From positions 1-64,000 of the forward strand of contig NZ_JAVBXD010000014.1 of the NCBI RefSeq assembly GCF_030756675.1: a DNA stretch of 64,000 nt, given 5' to 3'. Positions 8,366 to 18,022 of the stretch are shown here, in pieces. Origin of the DNA: Bacillus multifaciens. GTDB taxonomy: Bacteria; Bacillota; Bacilli; Bacillales; Bacillaceae_G. Within the stretch, counting starts at the first letter, position 1. Every line of letters begins with the position of its first letter. The position numbers and the translations under genes are program-made. Below the pieces are notes generated by a model. The model was not told the DNA's origin and did no database searches. It worked only from the letters and a program-made list of their open reading frames with translations.

Positions 8366-9088
8366 ATGAAAATGATGGATGCAAACGAGATTATCTCGTT
8401 TATTCAAAAAAGTGAGAAGAAAACTCCTGTAAAGGTATACATAAAAGGGGATCTAAAAGAAATTACATTCCCAGAAACAGTACAAGCGTTTGTAAATAAA
8501 AAATCAGGCGTATTATTTGGGGAATGGTCTGAAATTAAGACAATCCTTGAAGAAAATAAAAAACATGTTGTAGATTATGTTGTAGAAAATGATCGTCGTA
8601 ACTCTGCAATTCCAATGCTTGACTTAAAAGGCATTAAGGCACGTATTGAACCAGGTGCTATTATTCGTGACCAGGTTGAAATTGGTGATAATGCAGTTAT
8701 TATGATGAACGCAACAATTAACATTGGTGCTGTAATTGGTGAAGGCTCAATGATCGATATGAATGCAGTACTTGGTGGACGTGCAACAGTAGGTAAAAAC
8801 TGCCATGTAGGAGCTGGAGCTGTACTTGCAGGCGTTATCGAGCCACCTTCTGCAAAACCAGTTATCGTTGAAGATGATGTTGTAATTGGTGCAAATGTAG
8901 TAGTCTTAGAAGGTGTTACAGTAGGAAAAGGTGCAGTTGTTGCGGCGGGTGCAGTTGTAACAGAAGATGTACCACCATACACAGTTGTTGCAGGAACACC
9001 AGCGCGTGTTATTAAAGAAATTGACGAAAAAACAAAAGCGAAAACAGAAATTAAACAAGAACTTCGTCAACTGAACCCAGAAGAATAA
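8366..9088 (+). CDS. dapH: Tetrahydrodipicolinate N-acetyltransferase
   Basis: A 240-residue acyltransferase. The C-terminal two thirds carries left-handed beta-helix hexapeptide repeats ([18 protein letters not shown] and GKGAVVAAG blocks), and the N-terminus carries the DapH-specific helical domain. It transfers acetyl from acetyl-CoA to tetrahydrodipicolinate in the acetylated diaminopimelate route to lysine and cell wall. AGGAGG lies upstream of the ATG at 8366. The next gene, dapL, encodes the matching deacetylase, which fixes the assignment to the acetyl rather than succinyl branch. Confidence 0.93.
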   Translation: MKMMDANEIISFIQKSEKKTPVKVYIKGDLKEITFPETVQAFVNKKSGVLFGEWSEIKTILEENKKHVVDYVVENDRRNSAIPMLDLKGIKARIEPGAIIRDQVEIGDNAVIMMNATINIGAVIGEGSMIDMNAVLGGRATVGKNCHVGAGAVLAGVIEPPSAKPVIVEDDVVIGANVVVLEGVTVGKGAVVAAGAVVTEDVPPYTVVAGTPARVIKEIDEKTKAKTEIKQELRQLNPEE

Positions 9089-9092
9089 AAAA

Positions 9093-9126
9093 GAAAGCGT
9101 AAGGGCTTGTAGGCTCTTACGCTTTT
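9093..9126 (+). terminator. Hairpin with T run between dapH and dapL
   Basis: Stem AAAGCGTAAG with its complement and a run of five T. It lies within a 60-base gap inside the dap pair, so it may attenuate rather than end transcription into dapL. Confidence 0.7.
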
Positions 9127-9148
9127 TATCAATGGTGGTGAAACGATA

Positions 9149-10276
9149 ATGGTAAATAAATTTATTCAAATGCGGAGAGATTTACATCAAATTCCGGAGC
9201 GTGGTTTTCAAGAATGGAAAACACAGCAATATATTTTGAATTATATAAATACTCTCCCGTGTGAGTATGTAGAAGTAAAGACATGGAAAACAGGTGTCAT
9301 TGTAAAAGTACATGGCAGTAATCCGAAAAGAACAATTGGTTACCGTGCTGATATCGACGGACTTCCAATTACGGAAGAGACAGGATATGAATTTTCTTCA
9401 TTACATGAAGGGATGATGCACGCATGCGGGCATGATATGCATACGACAATTGGTCTTGGGTTATTAACAGCTTTTGTTACAGAGCGAATTGATGATCATC
9501 TTGTTTTTATTTTTCAACCAGCTGAGGAAGGGCCGGGTGGCGCTCTTCCGTTATTACAAAGTGAAGAGTTACAAGCATGGAAACTAGATATGATTCTCGG
9601 GCTTCATATTGCACCAGAATATCCAGTAGGGGCAATTGCGACAAAAGAGGGATTACTTTTTGCGAATACATCCGAACTATACATTGATTTGAAAGGGAAA
9701 GGTGGACATGCAGCATATCCCCATACAGCAAACGATATGATTGTTGCCGCAAGCCATCTTGTCACACAACTGCAATCTGTTATTAGTCGCAATGTCAATC
9801 CACTAGATAGTGCAGTTATTACAATCGGTAAAATTACTGGTGGAACAGTACAAAATATTATTGCGGAAAAGGCTCGTTTAGAAGGAACGATACGGACATT
9901 ATCTGTTGAATCTATGAAACGAGTAAAGGAACGGATTGAAGCAATTGTTGCAGGAATCGAAACGTCTTTTGGGTGCACAGCGCATATTGATTACGGAGCG
10001 ATGTATCATCAAGTATATAACGATGAAACGTTAACGAAGGAGTTCATGAAGTTTACGGACGAACATACAGATATGAATGTAATCACTTGTACAGAAGCGA
10101 TGACAGGAGAAGATTTTGGATATATGCTACGTGAGATTCCAGGCTTTATGTTTTGGCTTGGTGTCGAATCTGAATATGGACTGCATCATGCGAAATTACA
10201 GCCAGATGAATCAGCAATTGAAAAAGCGATTTTATTTTTAACAACATACGTAAAATGGAAAGGGAACAGAGCGTAA
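9149..10276 (+). CDS. dapL: N-acetyldiaminopimelate deacetylase
   Basis: A 375-residue M20-family metallo-amidohydrolase. Zinc-ligand blocks are visible: ACGHDMHT near 90-97, PAEEGPGG near 126-133 and a [10 protein letters not shown] lid/dimerisation segment near 180-189. It removes acetate from N-acetyl-LL-diaminopimelate, the step after DapH and an aminotransferase. GGTGGTG precedes the ATG at 9149. The dapH-dapL pairing matches B. subtilis ykuQ-ykuR. Confidence 0.92.
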   Translation: MVNKFIQMRRDLHQIPERGFQEWKTQQYILNYINTLPCEYVEVKTWKTGVIVKVHGSNPKRTIGYRADIDGLPITEETGYEFSSLHEGMMHACGHDMHTTIGLGLLTAFVTERIDDHLVFIFQPAEEGPGGALPLLQSEELQAWKLDMILGLHIAPEYPVGAIATKEGLLFANTSELYIDLKGKGGHAAYPHTANDMIVAASHLVTQLQSVISRNVNPLDSAVITIGKITGGTVQNIIAEKARLEGTIRTLSVESMKRVKERIEAIVAGIETSFGCTAHIDYGAMYHQVYNDETLTKEFMKFTDEHTDMNVITCTEAMTGEDFGYMLREIPGFMFWLGVESEYGLHHAKLQPDESAIEKAILFLTTYVKWKGNRA

Positions 10277-10293
10277 TGCTTGTTCCTTTTTTA
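10259..10293 (+). terminator. Terminator after dapL
   Basis: Stem GGGAACA with TGTTCC and a T run, overlapping the end of dapL. Confidence 0.7.
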
Positions 10294-10415
10294 TGTCGAT
10301 TTTTTATTTGTATTTATTTAGTACATTTTTTTTGTAATTCTAGCACAATACTTTATAATGGTAGGTAGGGGAAAGAGTTGGTAGTTACTCGTTTTATAAT
10401 AATTATTAAATGATA

Positions 10416-10445
10416 TTGACTGAAAACCATTTTTTCCCATATAAT
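10416..10445 (+). promoter_or_regulatory. SigA-type promoter of the peroxiredoxin gene
   Basis: TTGACT and TATAAT separated by 18 bases, 48 bases before the start codon of the peroxiredoxin gene. Confidence 0.7.
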
Positions 10446-10492
10446 ATAAGAGTAGACAAGATATGACTAAAAGTTAACGGAGGTTGGTACAT

Positions 10493-11041
10493 ATGGCAGA
10501 ACGTATGGTAGCAAAACAAGCTCCACGATTTGAGATGGATGCTGTTATGCCAAACAAAGAATTTGGTAAAGTAAGCCTTGAAGAGGTTATGAAACAAGAC
10601 AAATGGACTGTGCTTTTCTTCTATCCAATGGATTTTACTTTCGTATGTCCAACAGAAATTATCGCACTTTCTGATTGTTATGATGAGTTCGAAGACTTAG
10701 ATGCAGAGGTAATCGGTGTATCAACTGACACAATTCATACTCATTTAGCGTGGATTAACACTGACCGTACGAAAAACGGTTTAGGTGAGTTAAAATATCC
10801 ATTAGCTGCTGATACAAATCATGTAGTATCTCGTGATTATGGCGTATTACTTGAAGAAGAAGGAATTGCGCTTCGTGGTCTATTCATTATTAGCCCAGAA
10901 GGCGAATTAATGTATCAAGTTGTCCATCATAACAACATTGGACGGGAAGTTGACGAAGTACTCCGTGTTCTTCAAGCGCTTCAAACTGGTGGACTTTGCC
11001 CAGCAAACTGGAAACCAGGTCAAGAGACTTTAAACGTTTAA
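10493..11041 (+). CDS. ykuU: 2-Cys peroxiredoxin (YkuU-like)
   Basis: A 182-residue typical 2-Cys peroxiredoxin. The peroxidatic Cys is C52 in FVCPTE and the resolving Cys is C169 in GGLCPANW. It reduces hydrogen peroxide and organic hydroperoxides using thioredoxin-like donors. The ATG at 10493 follows CGGAGG with nine-base spacing; a TTG at 10484 inside the ribosome site is rejected. The next gene encodes a thioredoxin-like oxidoreductase, as in B. subtilis ykuU-ykuV. The gene has its own SigA promoter and a terminator. Confidence 0.92.
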   Translation: MAERMVAKQAPRFEMDAVMPNKEFGKVSLEEVMKQDKWTVLFFYPMDFTFVCPTEIIALSDCYDEFEDLDAEVIGVSTDTIHTHLAWINTDRTKNGLGELKYPLAADTNHVVSRDYGVLLEEEGIALRGLFIISPEGELMYQVVHHNNIGREVDEVLRVLQALQTGGLCPANWKPGQETLNV

Positions 11042-11058
11042 TTTTTGAATGAATGAAC

Positions 11059-11090
11059 AAGGTCTAGCAAATTGTTGTTAGACCTTTCTC
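11059..11090 (+). terminator. Hairpin between the peroxiredoxin and thioredoxin-like genes
   Basis: Stem AAGGTCTA with its complement, then a weak T-rich end. It may allow partial read-through into the next gene. Confidence 0.6.
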
Positions 11091-11113
11091 TACATATATA
11101 AGGGGGAAATGTT

Positions 11114-11572
11114 ATGAAATTACGTGAACCAATGCCTTCCTTAGAAGGAGCAACGACTGTACTAAATGGAGAAGTAGTTAAAGAAGCGCTAATTGGCGAT
11201 AAACCAACATTGATTCATTTTTGGTCTGTTAGCTGTCATTTATGTAAAGAAGCAATGCCGAGTATTAATGAGTTCCGTGATAACTATAAAGATAAATTAA
11301 ATGTAATTGCTGTACATATGCCGCGTTCAGAAGAAGATCTGGATCTTGAGAAAGTGAAAGCAGTAGCAGAGGAGCACGGTATTGTACAGCCTATTTTGGT
11401 GGACAATAAGCATGTGATTACAGACTCCTTTGAGAATCAATATGTACCAGCATATTACGTGTTTGATAAAAACGGTGTATTGCGCCATTTCCAAGCGGGT
11501 GGTAGCGGTATGCAAATGTTAACAAAACGAGTAAATCGCGTTCTTGATGAAGCTGAAAAAGAAGCTGAATAA
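11114..11572 (+). CDS. ykuV: Thiol-disulfide oxidoreductase YkuV
   Basis: A 152-residue cytosolic thioredoxin-fold protein of the TlpA/ResA-like class, without a signal peptide. The redox pair is C41-H-L-C44, and a cis-Pro block YVPAYYVFD lies near residues 113-121. B. subtilis YkuV has the same CHLCKEAMP motif and acts as a reductant. AGGGGG lies upstream of the ATG at 11114. The pairing with the peroxiredoxin suggests it may reduce that enzyme; this is inference. Confidence 0.88.
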   Translation: MKLREPMPSLEGATTVLNGEVVKEALIGDKPTLIHFWSVSCHLCKEAMPSINEFRDNYKDKLNVIAVHMPRSEEDLDLEKVKAVAEEHGIVQPILVDNKHVITDSFENQYVPAYYVFDKNGVLRHFQAGGSGMQMLTKRVNRVLDEAEKEAE

Positions 11573-11578
11573 AGGAAA

Positions 11579-11607
11579 GCCTCCCATGTAGCAGGGAGGT
11601 TTTTATT
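11579..11607 (+). terminator. Terminator after ykuV
   Basis: Stem GCCTCCC with GGGAGG and a T run. Confidence 0.8.
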
Positions 11608-11670
11608 TACATTTTATATGAAATTTGTGTAAAATTAATATGGTACATAGAGAAAAAGGTAGGGGATAGT

Positions 11671-12537
11671 GTGCAAATCGGAAGTACTATACTATGTTTC
11701 TTTTTATATACATATGTAATTGTAGCAGCAATTTATTTTGGTGTTAGTTTCTATACATATTGCTTAGCAAAAAAAGAAAATTATACGAACACATATGAGT
11801 GGGTGAAAGAGTATTTATCACCTGTTGCCGAAATTATGAATGCATTTGCTCTATTTTTATTTGTTGGATTAATCGCTTTTTCAACGAGTTTGGTTGGAAA
11901 TAAAATGACTTTATTTATCCTTGGTGCCATTATTTTTATGTTACTAGGAATTCGAATTGGTAATATGGTATTTTGGAATAAGTCACTGGTGGAAGGCTAT
12001 ACTGGCATATGCATTCCAGGCTTGTTAGCTGCAATTGTTACGAATATAGAACATGAGTATTATCAGCTTCATTTTTGGTTAATTATTATTCTAACAGTTG
12101 TCTCTGTCTTATACATAAGCGCGACCTTTTTAACGTATTGCGCACATAAACGAGAAGACAGGAAGGCGGTATTACTCTTTCGAAAGTGGGCTTTATTTTG
12201 GAGTGTTCCAACAATGATTGTTATAGGAGCAATTGCAATTGCTGTGAACGGATATGAGCTAGTAGGCTGGCAAAAGATGATGGAAATGTGGTGGGTGTTT
12301 ATTGTTTCTTTTATTGGCTTTTTAGGAGCAACTCATTATTTATTTCATCAGCATCACTATCAGCTTGCGATTTTATTTGCTTTTATAAATTTACTATTTG
12401 CTTTTTTTGGACAAGAAACATTAATGTTCGTATTTCAAACGTTCAGCTCGTTTGGAAATATATTTATCTTTGGTATGTTAGTATGTATGCTAGCTTTTTA
12501 TTTACAACAATTTTTTTATATTCAAAAACAGAAATAA
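11671..12537 (+). CDS. Multi-pass membrane protein, 288 aa, unknown function
   Basis: Almost entirely hydrophobic, with seven or eight predicted membrane helices. It starts at GTG 11671 behind GGTAGGGGA. Charged residues are few. Histidines cluster around residues 220-230 (HYLFHQHHY). The helix pattern and the short charged loops are reminiscent of cytochrome bd subunit II-like proteins, but I see no decisive motif and the protein is shorter than CydB. It follows two redox genes, so a role in membrane electron transfer is possible but unproven. Confidence 0.7.
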   Translation: MQIGSTILCFFLYTYVIVAAIYFGVSFYTYCLAKKENYTNTYEWVKEYLSPVAEIMNAFALFLFVGLIAFSTSLVGNKMTLFILGAIIFMLLGIRIGNMVFWNKSLVEGYTGICIPGLLAAIVTNIEHEYYQLHFWLIIILTVVSVLYISATFLTYCAHKREDRKAVLLFRKWALFWSVPTMIVIGAIAIAVNGYELVGWQKMMEMWWVFIVSFIGFLGATHYLFHQHHYQLAILFAFINLLFAFFGQETLMFVFQTFSSFGNIFIFGMLVCMLAFYLQQFFYIQKQK

Positions 12538-12761
12538 GAGTGAACAGGCAATTAATGCACGTTATGAAAGCGGCAAAACAACTACCTTAAGAATGTGATG
12601 AATCTAGAAGAGATAACTGCTGGTGAGAAGTTTTTTTCCATTATTAGGAATGGAAAAACAATAATGGACGTTTCACTTTGTAAAATATGCTACAATGATA
12701 GTTGGTTATGATGTATAGGGGAAAACGTCTTCACATTAAGTTTTTGAAGAATTAAAGAAGA

Positions 12762-12810
12762 TAGGTGGGAGATAAAGAAGCCCCACTGATCAAGATTTCA
12801 CTTGATACGA
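12762..12810 (+). repeat. Remnant of the bcr-like repeat before ktrC
   Basis: TAGGTGGGAGATAAA, then CCCCACTGATCAAG and TTTCACTTGAT: the 3' end of the long repeat at 48557-48961 with its middle missing. It ends about 25 bases before the ktrC start, so it lies in the ktrC leader. The rest of the gap 12538-12761 holds a weak T-flanked hairpin near 12632-12657 and no gene. Confidence 0.45.
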
Positions 12811-12834
12811 TTTGATATTACTGGAGGAATTTGT

Positions 12835-13503
12835 GTGAGCACGAAAGAAAAAGAGTTTGCTGTTATTGGTCTTGGACGATTTGGGGGTAGTATTTGCCGG
12901 GAATTAGCGCAATTAGGAATGGAAGTTATGGCGATTGATATGGATGAAGATCGTGTAAATGAGTTTGCAAATATTGCATCTCATGCTGTAATTGCAGATT
13001 CTACAGATGAGATGGTATTAAAAAGTCTTGGTATTCGAAACTTTGAGCATGTAGTTATTGCAATTGGGGATAATATTCAATCAAGTATTTTAACAACCCT
13101 TATCTTGAAAGAGCTAGGTGTGAAGAATGTTACTGTAAAAGCACAAAATGATTATCATGAAAAAGTTCTTCGTAAAATTGGAGCTGATCAAATTGTTCAC
13201 CCTGAGCGTGATATGGGAAAAAGAATTGCCAATAATATTGCCTCAAGTAGCGTTTTGGACTATTTAGAGCTTTCCGATGAACATAGTATTGTTGAGATTA
13301 TTGCGAACGAAAAGATTGATGGTCATTCATTGATTGATTTAGATATTCGTGCAAAGTTTGGATTGAACATTGTAGCAATTAAGCGTGGGAAGGAAGTTCT
13401 TGTTTCACCACGTGCGACAGAAAATGTTCAAATGGGAGATATTTTAATTGTAATTGGTCACGATAATGATGTAGACCGCTTCGAAATATTTTTAGCGAAA
13501 TGA
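12835..13503 (+). CDS. ktrC: KtrC, RCK regulatory subunit of a potassium uptake channel
   Basis: A 222-residue RCK protein with an N-terminal Rossmann domain (GLGRFG at 12-17, acidic DMDED near 37-41) that binds ATP/ADP or NAD(H), and a C-terminal RCK_C (TrkA-C) domain (about 140-222). It gates the membrane subunit KtrD or KtrB. In B. subtilis and S. aureus the RCK_C domain binds c-di-AMP, which closes the channel. GTG 12835 was chosen because GGAGG sits seven bases upstream; the upstream TTG at 12802 lies in repeat-derived sequence. The place next to rnjA matches B. subtilis. No channel subunit gene is in the window. Confidence 0.9.
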   Translation: MSTKEKEFAVIGLGRFGGSICRELAQLGMEVMAIDMDEDRVNEFANIASHAVIADSTDEMVLKSLGIRNFEHVVIAIGDNIQSSILTTLILKELGVKNVTVKAQNDYHEKVLRKIGADQIVHPERDMGKRIANNIASSSVLDYLELSDEHSIVEIIANEKIDGHSLIDLDIRAKFGLNIVAIKRGKEVLVSPRATENVQMGDILIVIGHDNDVDRFEIFLAK

Positions 13504-13542
13504 AAAAAGGACAATGCCAGCATAGCGGCATTGCCCTTTTTT
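13504..13542. terminator. Convergent terminator between ktrC and rnjA
   Basis: Stem AAAAAGGACAATGCC and its near complement across a short loop, with T runs on both strands. Confidence 0.85.
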
Positions 13543-13543
13543 G

Positions 13544-15211
13544 TTAAATTTCCATAATGATTGGTAAAATCATTGGTCGACGTTTCGTTTTTTCGTATAA
13601 GAATGGAGCCAATGTATCTGTAATTTCATTTTTGATTTCAGACCACTGTGTCGTTTTGCGCTCCATTACTTTTTCTAAATGAGTTGTAATTAATGTTTGT
13701 GCATCGTTAATTAAATCGCTACTTTCGCGCATGTAAACGAATCCGCGAGAAATGATATCTGGACCAGCAGCTACTTTGAAATCCTTCATATCGATGCTAA
13801 CAACAACGATAACAAGTCCCTCTTCTGAAAGAATACGACGATCGCGAAGTACGATGTTACCGATATCACCGATGCCATTTCCGTCGATATAGACAGAACC
13901 AGACGGAATCTTTCCTGCGATTGCTGCTTCATCTTCACGAAGTGCAAGTACATCACCATTATCAATTATGAAGCAATTTTCTTCGGGAATACCGCAATCA
14001 TTTGCAAGTTTTGCATGCATGCGTTGCATACGATATTCACCGTGAATTGGCATAAAATATTTTGGTTTAATGAGACGTAACATTAGCTTCTGTTCTTCTT
14101 GTCCACCGTGCCCACTTGTATGAATATCAGTCAATGGCCCGTGAATGACTTCAGCGCCTGCACGATATAACATGTTGATAGTACGGCTTACACTTACTGT
14201 GTTTCCTGGGATTGGAGAAGAAGAAAATACTACAGTATCACCTGGAATAATTTGGATTTGACGGTGTGTACCGTTAGCGATGCGAGATAACGCAGCCATC
14301 GGTTCTCCTTGACTCCCTGTACATAAAATAACAACTTTATTTGCTGGTATGCGATTTAGTTGTGATGGTTCAATAATTGTATCTTTCGGACAGCAAATAT
14401 AGCCAAGGTTTTGTCCGATTTCCATTGCAGCTTCCATACTTCGGCCGAAAACAGCAATTTTTCGATTGTTTGCTACTGCAGCTTCTACAACTTGTTGCAG
14501 CCTGTGAATATTAGAAGCAAACGTAGCGAATATAATACGGCCCTCTACTTTACGGAAAATATCCTGGATGCTGTCACCAACGCGGCGCTCAGACATCGTA
14601 AAGTGAGGGACTTCGCTATTCGTACTATCAGATAGCAAGCAAAGGACACCTTCTTTTCCGATTTCAGCCATTTTTGTTAAGTTTGCTGGCTCACCAACTG
14701 GAGTGAAATCAAATTTGAAATCTCCTGTATGCACAACCTGTCCTTGCGGTGTCTTCACAACGATACCATATGAATCAGGAATACTATGTGTTGTGCGGAA
14801 GAAGGAGACGGATGTTTTTTTGAACTTAATTACATCGTCTTCTTTAATTTCATGCAATTGTGCTTTTCGCAGTAATCCGTGCTCTTCTAACTTATTTTTA
14901 ATTAGTCCAAGTGCTAGTTTCCCACCATAAATTGGAATATTCACTTGGCGTAATAAATAAGGAATCCCACCGATATGATCTTCGTGTCCATGTGTAATAA
15001 AGAGCCCTTTAATTTTTTCTTCATTGCGTACGAGATACGTGTAGTCAGGGATCACATAATCAATCCCAAGAAGTTCGTCTTCTGGAAATTTGATTCCAGC
15101 GTCAATAATAATAATTTCATCTTGAAATTGAACAGCATATGTATTTTTGCCGATTTCACCGAGTCCGCCAAGTGCGAAAACAGCAGTCTGGTCATTTTTT
15201 AAGAATTTCAT
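13544..15211 (-). CDS. rnjA: Ribonuclease J1
   Basis: A 555-residue metallo-beta-lactamase/beta-CASP RNase. The zinc motif HGHEDH spans 74-79, followed by beta-CASP elements ([23 protein letters not shown] and PIHGEYR) and a C-terminal domain. It is the 5'-to-3' exonuclease and endonuclease central to mRNA decay and 16S maturation in Bacillus. It lies three bases after rpoY, so the two form an operon, as in B. subtilis. GGAG is present upstream of the ATG at 15211. Confidence 0.95.
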   Translation of the reverse strand: MKFLKNDQTAVFALGGLGEIGKNTYAVQFQDEIIIIDAGIKFPEDELLGIDYVIPDYTYLVRNEEKIKGLFITHGHEDHIGGIPYLLRQVNIPIYGGKLALGLIKNKLEEHGLLRKAQLHEIKEDDVIKFKKTSVSFFRTTHSIPDSYGIVVKTPQGQVVHTGDFKFDFTPVGEPANLTKMAEIGKEGVLCLLSDSTNSEVPHFTMSERRVGDSIQDIFRKVEGRIIFATFASNIHRLQQVVEAAVANNRKIAVFGRSMEAAMEIGQNLGYICCPKDTIIEPSQLNRIPANKVVILCTGSQGEPMAALSRIANGTHRQIQIIPGDTVVFSSSPIPGNTVSVSRTINMLYRAGAEVIHGPLTDIHTSGHGGQEEQKLMLRLIKPKYFMPIHGEYRMQRMHAKLANDCGIPEENCFIIDNGDVLALREDEAAIAGKIPSGSVYIDGNGIGDIGNIVLRDRRILSEEGLVIVVVSIDMKDFKVAAGPDIISRGFVYMRESSDLINDAQTLITTHLEKVMERKTTQWSEIKNEITDTLAPFLYEKTKRRPMILPIIMEI

Positions 15212-15214
15212 AAA

Positions 15215-15427
15215 TTAAACGTTCTCCGCTAATTTGAAATCTGCATATTGCTTTTCATATTCAAGATGAGCACCAGTAACAGGCTGGATAAACTCAATAT
15301 TATATGCGAACTTGTGTAATCTTGTGCGAACTTCTTTTTCAGACTCAGCTTCTAGATATAGCACCTTAGTATTTTCACGTACAGGTACTTCTAGCATTTT
15401 TTCTTGATAAAATACTTTAAAAATCAT
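15215..15427 (-). CDS. rpoY: RNA polymerase epsilon subunit
   Basis: A 70-residue protein matching RpoY (YkzG): N-terminal MIFKVFYQ, a central acidic EAESE segment and a C-terminal GAHLEYEK block. The epsilon subunit binds core RNA polymerase of Firmicutes and resembles the phage protein Gp2 in fold. It is located immediately before rnjA, a conserved pairing. GGAGA lies upstream of the ATG. Confidence 0.9.
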   Translation of the reverse strand: MIFKVFYQEKMLEVPVRENTKVLYLEAESEKEVRTRLHKFAYNIEFIQPVTGAHLEYEKQYADFKLAENV

Positions 15428-15522
15428 TAAAACAATCTCTCCTTGTCTATGTTTTAGGCTATCTTTTACCTATTATAAAGCAAACGGTTATGATTTTCAT
15501 GTTTTTTCGAATAAGAGTGAAG

Positions 15523-15541
15523 AAAAAAGCCCGAAATGGGC
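15523..15541 (-). terminator. Terminator of the 23-codon ORF
   Basis: On the minus strand GCCC-ATTTC-GGGC followed by six T, six bases past the stop of the small ORF at 15547-15618. Confidence 0.65.
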
Positions 15542-15546
15542 ATGAT

Positions 15547-15618
15547 TTAAGCAATTGTTTTTTTACGAAGTAAATCGTTCCAATATACTTTTAATTTTTT
15601 CTTCAATTTCTTTAGCAC
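15547..15618 (-). CDS. Candidate 23-aa basic small protein
   Basis: A short reading frame from GTG 15618 to TAA, preceded by GGAAGGG and followed at once by a terminator. The peptide is strongly basic and amphipathic (LKKLKKKLKVYWNDLLRK region) with one Trp. The combination of ribosome site, start, stop and terminator in the otherwise empty 490-base rpoY-ykrA gap supports a real small gene. No function can be named. The rest of the gap (15619-15921) shows nothing else I can support. Confidence 0.5.
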   Translation of the reverse strand: MLKKLKKKLKVYWNDLLRKKTIA

Positions 15619-15921
15619 GGTTGTCCCTTCCTTTCTTCGCTCAAAACATGCAGATAATCTTATTAGAGTGTGCAAAAAGAATTAAGATTAAAAAATGAAC
15701 TATCTTGTAAGAAAATAATTCGTTCAACTTATAGTATGAGATAGAATAGAAAAGAAAATGCATATGTTGAACCGTAGTACCGTTTTTATTTCAGTATATG
15801 CATAGTTAGGCAGGAAGGTTAGATAAGAAGCGCTTGATTTATCAATATGTTATACTTTTTTAGTGTTTGAAAAAATAGTAAGAGTATAGTTTGAATTGAT
15901 GAAGTAGAGAGGATTATAGAA

Positions 15922-16695
15922 ATGAATGATAAAATTGTCTTTTTTGATATTGATGGAACATTGCTAGATCATAACAAAGAAATACCAAAGTCCACAAAAG
16001 AAGCTGTACGTCGTTTGCAAGAAAAAGGTATACATGTGGCAATTGCAACAGGACGTGCCCCGTTTATGTTTGAAGATATTCGTAAAGAGCTTAACATTCA
16101 TAACTATGTAAGTTTCAATGGACAATATGTGGTGTTTGAAGATGAAGTTATATATAAAAATCCTCTACACGCTGATGCGTTGCGTGATTTCACGAAATTT
16201 TCAGAGCAAGAAGGCTATGCGCTTGTGTACATGAATCATAAAGAAATGAAAGCAACAGTGACATCGCATCATTATGTAACAGAAAGCTTTGCTAGCCTTC
16301 ATATGGCTCATCCCGCGTTTGAACCTAGTTTTTATGAGGAACGTGACGTATATCAAACGCTTTTATTTTGCAAGGCAGGAGAGGAAGAAAAGTTTATTAA
16401 CGACTATGCAAAGTTTCATTTTATTCGCTGGCATGCTTACTCTATGGATATTATTCCAATGGGAGGATCGAAAGCGAAAGGGATTGAAAAATTTATCGAA
16501 AAGCTTGGATTCACAAGGGAACAAGTGTATGCATTTGGAGACGGATTAAATGATTTAGAAATGATTGAAGCTGTGGGTACAGGAATTGCAATGGGAAATG
16601 GGCATGAAGATTTGAAAAGACTTGCGAATTATGTAACTAAAGATGTTGCAGAGGATGGTATACTTCATGGATTGCAGTGGGCAGGATTGTTATAA
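15922..16695 (+). CDS. ykrA: HAD-superfamily (Cof type) phosphatase YkrA
   Basis: A 257-residue Cof-type HAD hydrolase. The nucleophile loop is DIDGTLL at 9-15, the second motif is ATGRAP, and the metal motif is FGDGLND near 206-212. The large type-II cap lies between residues about 85 and 185. Such enzymes dephosphorylate sugar phosphates or related small molecules; the specific substrate is unknown. It is located between rnjA/rpoY and def as in B. subtilis. GAGAGGAT lies upstream of the ATG. Confidence 0.88.
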   Translation: MNDKIVFFDIDGTLLDHNKEIPKSTKEAVRRLQEKGIHVAIATGRAPFMFEDIRKELNIHNYVSFNGQYVVFEDEVIYKNPLHADALRDFTKFSEQEGYALVYMNHKEMKATVTSHHYVTESFASLHMAHPAFEPSFYEERDVYQTLLFCKAGEEEKFINDYAKFHFIRWHAYSMDIIPMGGSKAKGIEKFIEKLGFTREQVYAFGDGLNDLEMIEAVGTGIAMGNGHEDLKRLANYVTKDVAEDGILHGLQWAGLL

Positions 16696-16718
16696 AGTAT
16701 AAATATGAGAAGTATTTC

Positions 16719-16770
16719 AATAAACAGAGTCAGTTTTCACCAACTTCATTGAAAACTGACTCTGTTTATT
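16719..16770. terminator. Strong bidirectional terminator between ykrA and def
   Basis: A 21-base perfect stem starting AATAAACAGAGTCAG, with a ten-base loop, between convergent genes. Confidence 0.9.
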
Positions 16771-16800
16771 TTGTTATTTGCACGTCGTAAAAAGTTTGTT

Positions 16801-17355
16801 TTATCTTTCTAAAGGTGCTGCATTTTCTGGAATCATAAATGGATTATCTTTATTAATATGGTCATAAAACATAACACCATTTAAGTGATCAATCTCATGT
16901 TGGAATACAATTGCTGGTAATCCTTTTAAACGTAGTTTGACTTCTTCGCCATCTACTGTTGTCCCTTTTACAGTGATACGAGTGTAACGAGGTACATAGC
17001 CAGGGACTTCACGGTCTACGGACAGACATCCTTCTCCCCCTGAAATGTATGTACGTTCAACAGAGTGGCTAATAATTTTTGGATTAAATAAAGCGTAGCT
17101 ATATAATGTGCCATCTCGATCTGTGACATGAACAGCAATCATTCTTTTAGAAACACCAATTTGCGGTGCGGCTAAACCAATTCCAGGGCGTAAATTATAT
17201 TTTTCAACCATTTCTGGATTTTGACTGTTAATCACAAATTCGATCATCTTTCGTAATATATGAACATCTTCTTCGCTTGCAGGTAGAGCTATTTCTTCAG
17301 CCACTGCTTGTAAAATGGGATTTCCTTCACGAATTACATCATCCATTGTAAGCAT
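16801..17355 (-). CDS. def: Peptide deformylase
   Basis: A 184-residue type-II deformylase. The three catalytic motifs are GIGLAAPQ (58-65), EGCLSV with metal ligand C110, and HEIDH with H153, E154 and H157. It removes the formyl group from N-terminal methionine of new proteins. The length and the insertion before motif 2 are typical of Gram-positive type-II enzymes (B. subtilis DefB). AAAGGAGAG precedes the ATG at 17355. Confidence 0.95.
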   Translation of the reverse strand: MLTMDDVIREGNPILQAVAEEIALPASEEDVHILRKMIEFVINSQNPEMVEKYNLRPGIGLAAPQIGVSKRMIAVHVTDRDGTLYSYALFNPKIISHSVERTYISGGEGCLSVDREVPGYVPRYTRITVKGTTVDGEEVKLRLKGLPAIVFQHEIDHLNGVMFYDHINKDNPFMIPENAAPLER

Positions 17356-17410
17356 ATATAATCTCTCCTTTCATTTTTAGTCTACCAAAGGTTATGAAAA
17401 AAGTCATGGC

Positions 17411-17442
17411 AAAGAACAAGACGAACAAACGCCTTGTTCTTT
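17411..17442. terminator. Inverted repeat between the YjcZ-type gene and def
   Basis: Arms AAAGAACAAG and complement with a 12-base loop. It lies just past the stop of the small gene at 17463-17618 on the minus strand; T runs are short. Confidence 0.5.
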
Positions 17443-17462
17443 TATAGTTGTTTCATTTTACA

Positions 17463-17618
17463 TTAACAGATGCAGGCAGCACCGACGATAATTAAGAGAA
17501 TAAATAATACAACGATTAAAGCAAAGCCGTGTCCAAAGCCGCCGCAACCACCACCACCACCATAGCCATACGAAGGATATGCGCAAGTTGAGGGGTAACA
17601 AAAAGTATATCCGTACAT
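17463..17618 (-). CDS. YjcZ-family small sporulation-type protein, 51 aa
   Basis: A 51-residue protein with a Tyr/Gly-rich N-terminal half ([10 protein letters not shown]), four Cys, then a [16 protein letters not shown]-type hydrophobic segment and a short Cys-containing tail. This is the typical layout of YjcZ-family proteins, several of which are made in sporulating Bacillus and found in spores. The ATG at 17618 follows GGAGG. Its role here is inferred from family layout only. Confidence 0.8.
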   Translation of the reverse strand: MYGYTFCYPSTCAYPSYGYGGGGGCGGFGHGFALIVVLFILLIIVGAACIC

Positions 17619-18022
17619 GTTGTGACCTCCTTTACCATTTCCGCGAATGCTGCGGTTAATATAATGTATGGAGGAAAGGAGAGAAATGTATAGTTATTTG
17701 CCTAAAAAGACGAAAGATGCTGTATATTTTTATTAGGATAGGACAAAAGATAAGAGTGAAGTGAAACGTTTACATATTATTCTATGAGCAAAATATCTAG
17801 GAAAAGGAAATAATATAACAGGAGGTTTTTGTTCACTAATACAGATAGTATTTTGAAAACTTGTATTTGTTAAGAAAATCTCTGTAACCTTTGAGAAAAA
17901 TCGAAATCAAAGTGATTGACATGACGATTAGAATAGTTGTAAACTTAAAAACGTGATCAATATTGTATTAATTTGTTTAAATGAAAACATTAGTACAGAT
18001 TGTTAGGTATACAAATTATTCA

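Noticed and set aside
8575-8982. Long open frame antisense to dapH
   Set aside because: It mirrors the hexapeptide repeats of dapH (low-complexity Thr/Pro/Ala), lacks a ribosome site and lies wholly inside a well-supported gene.
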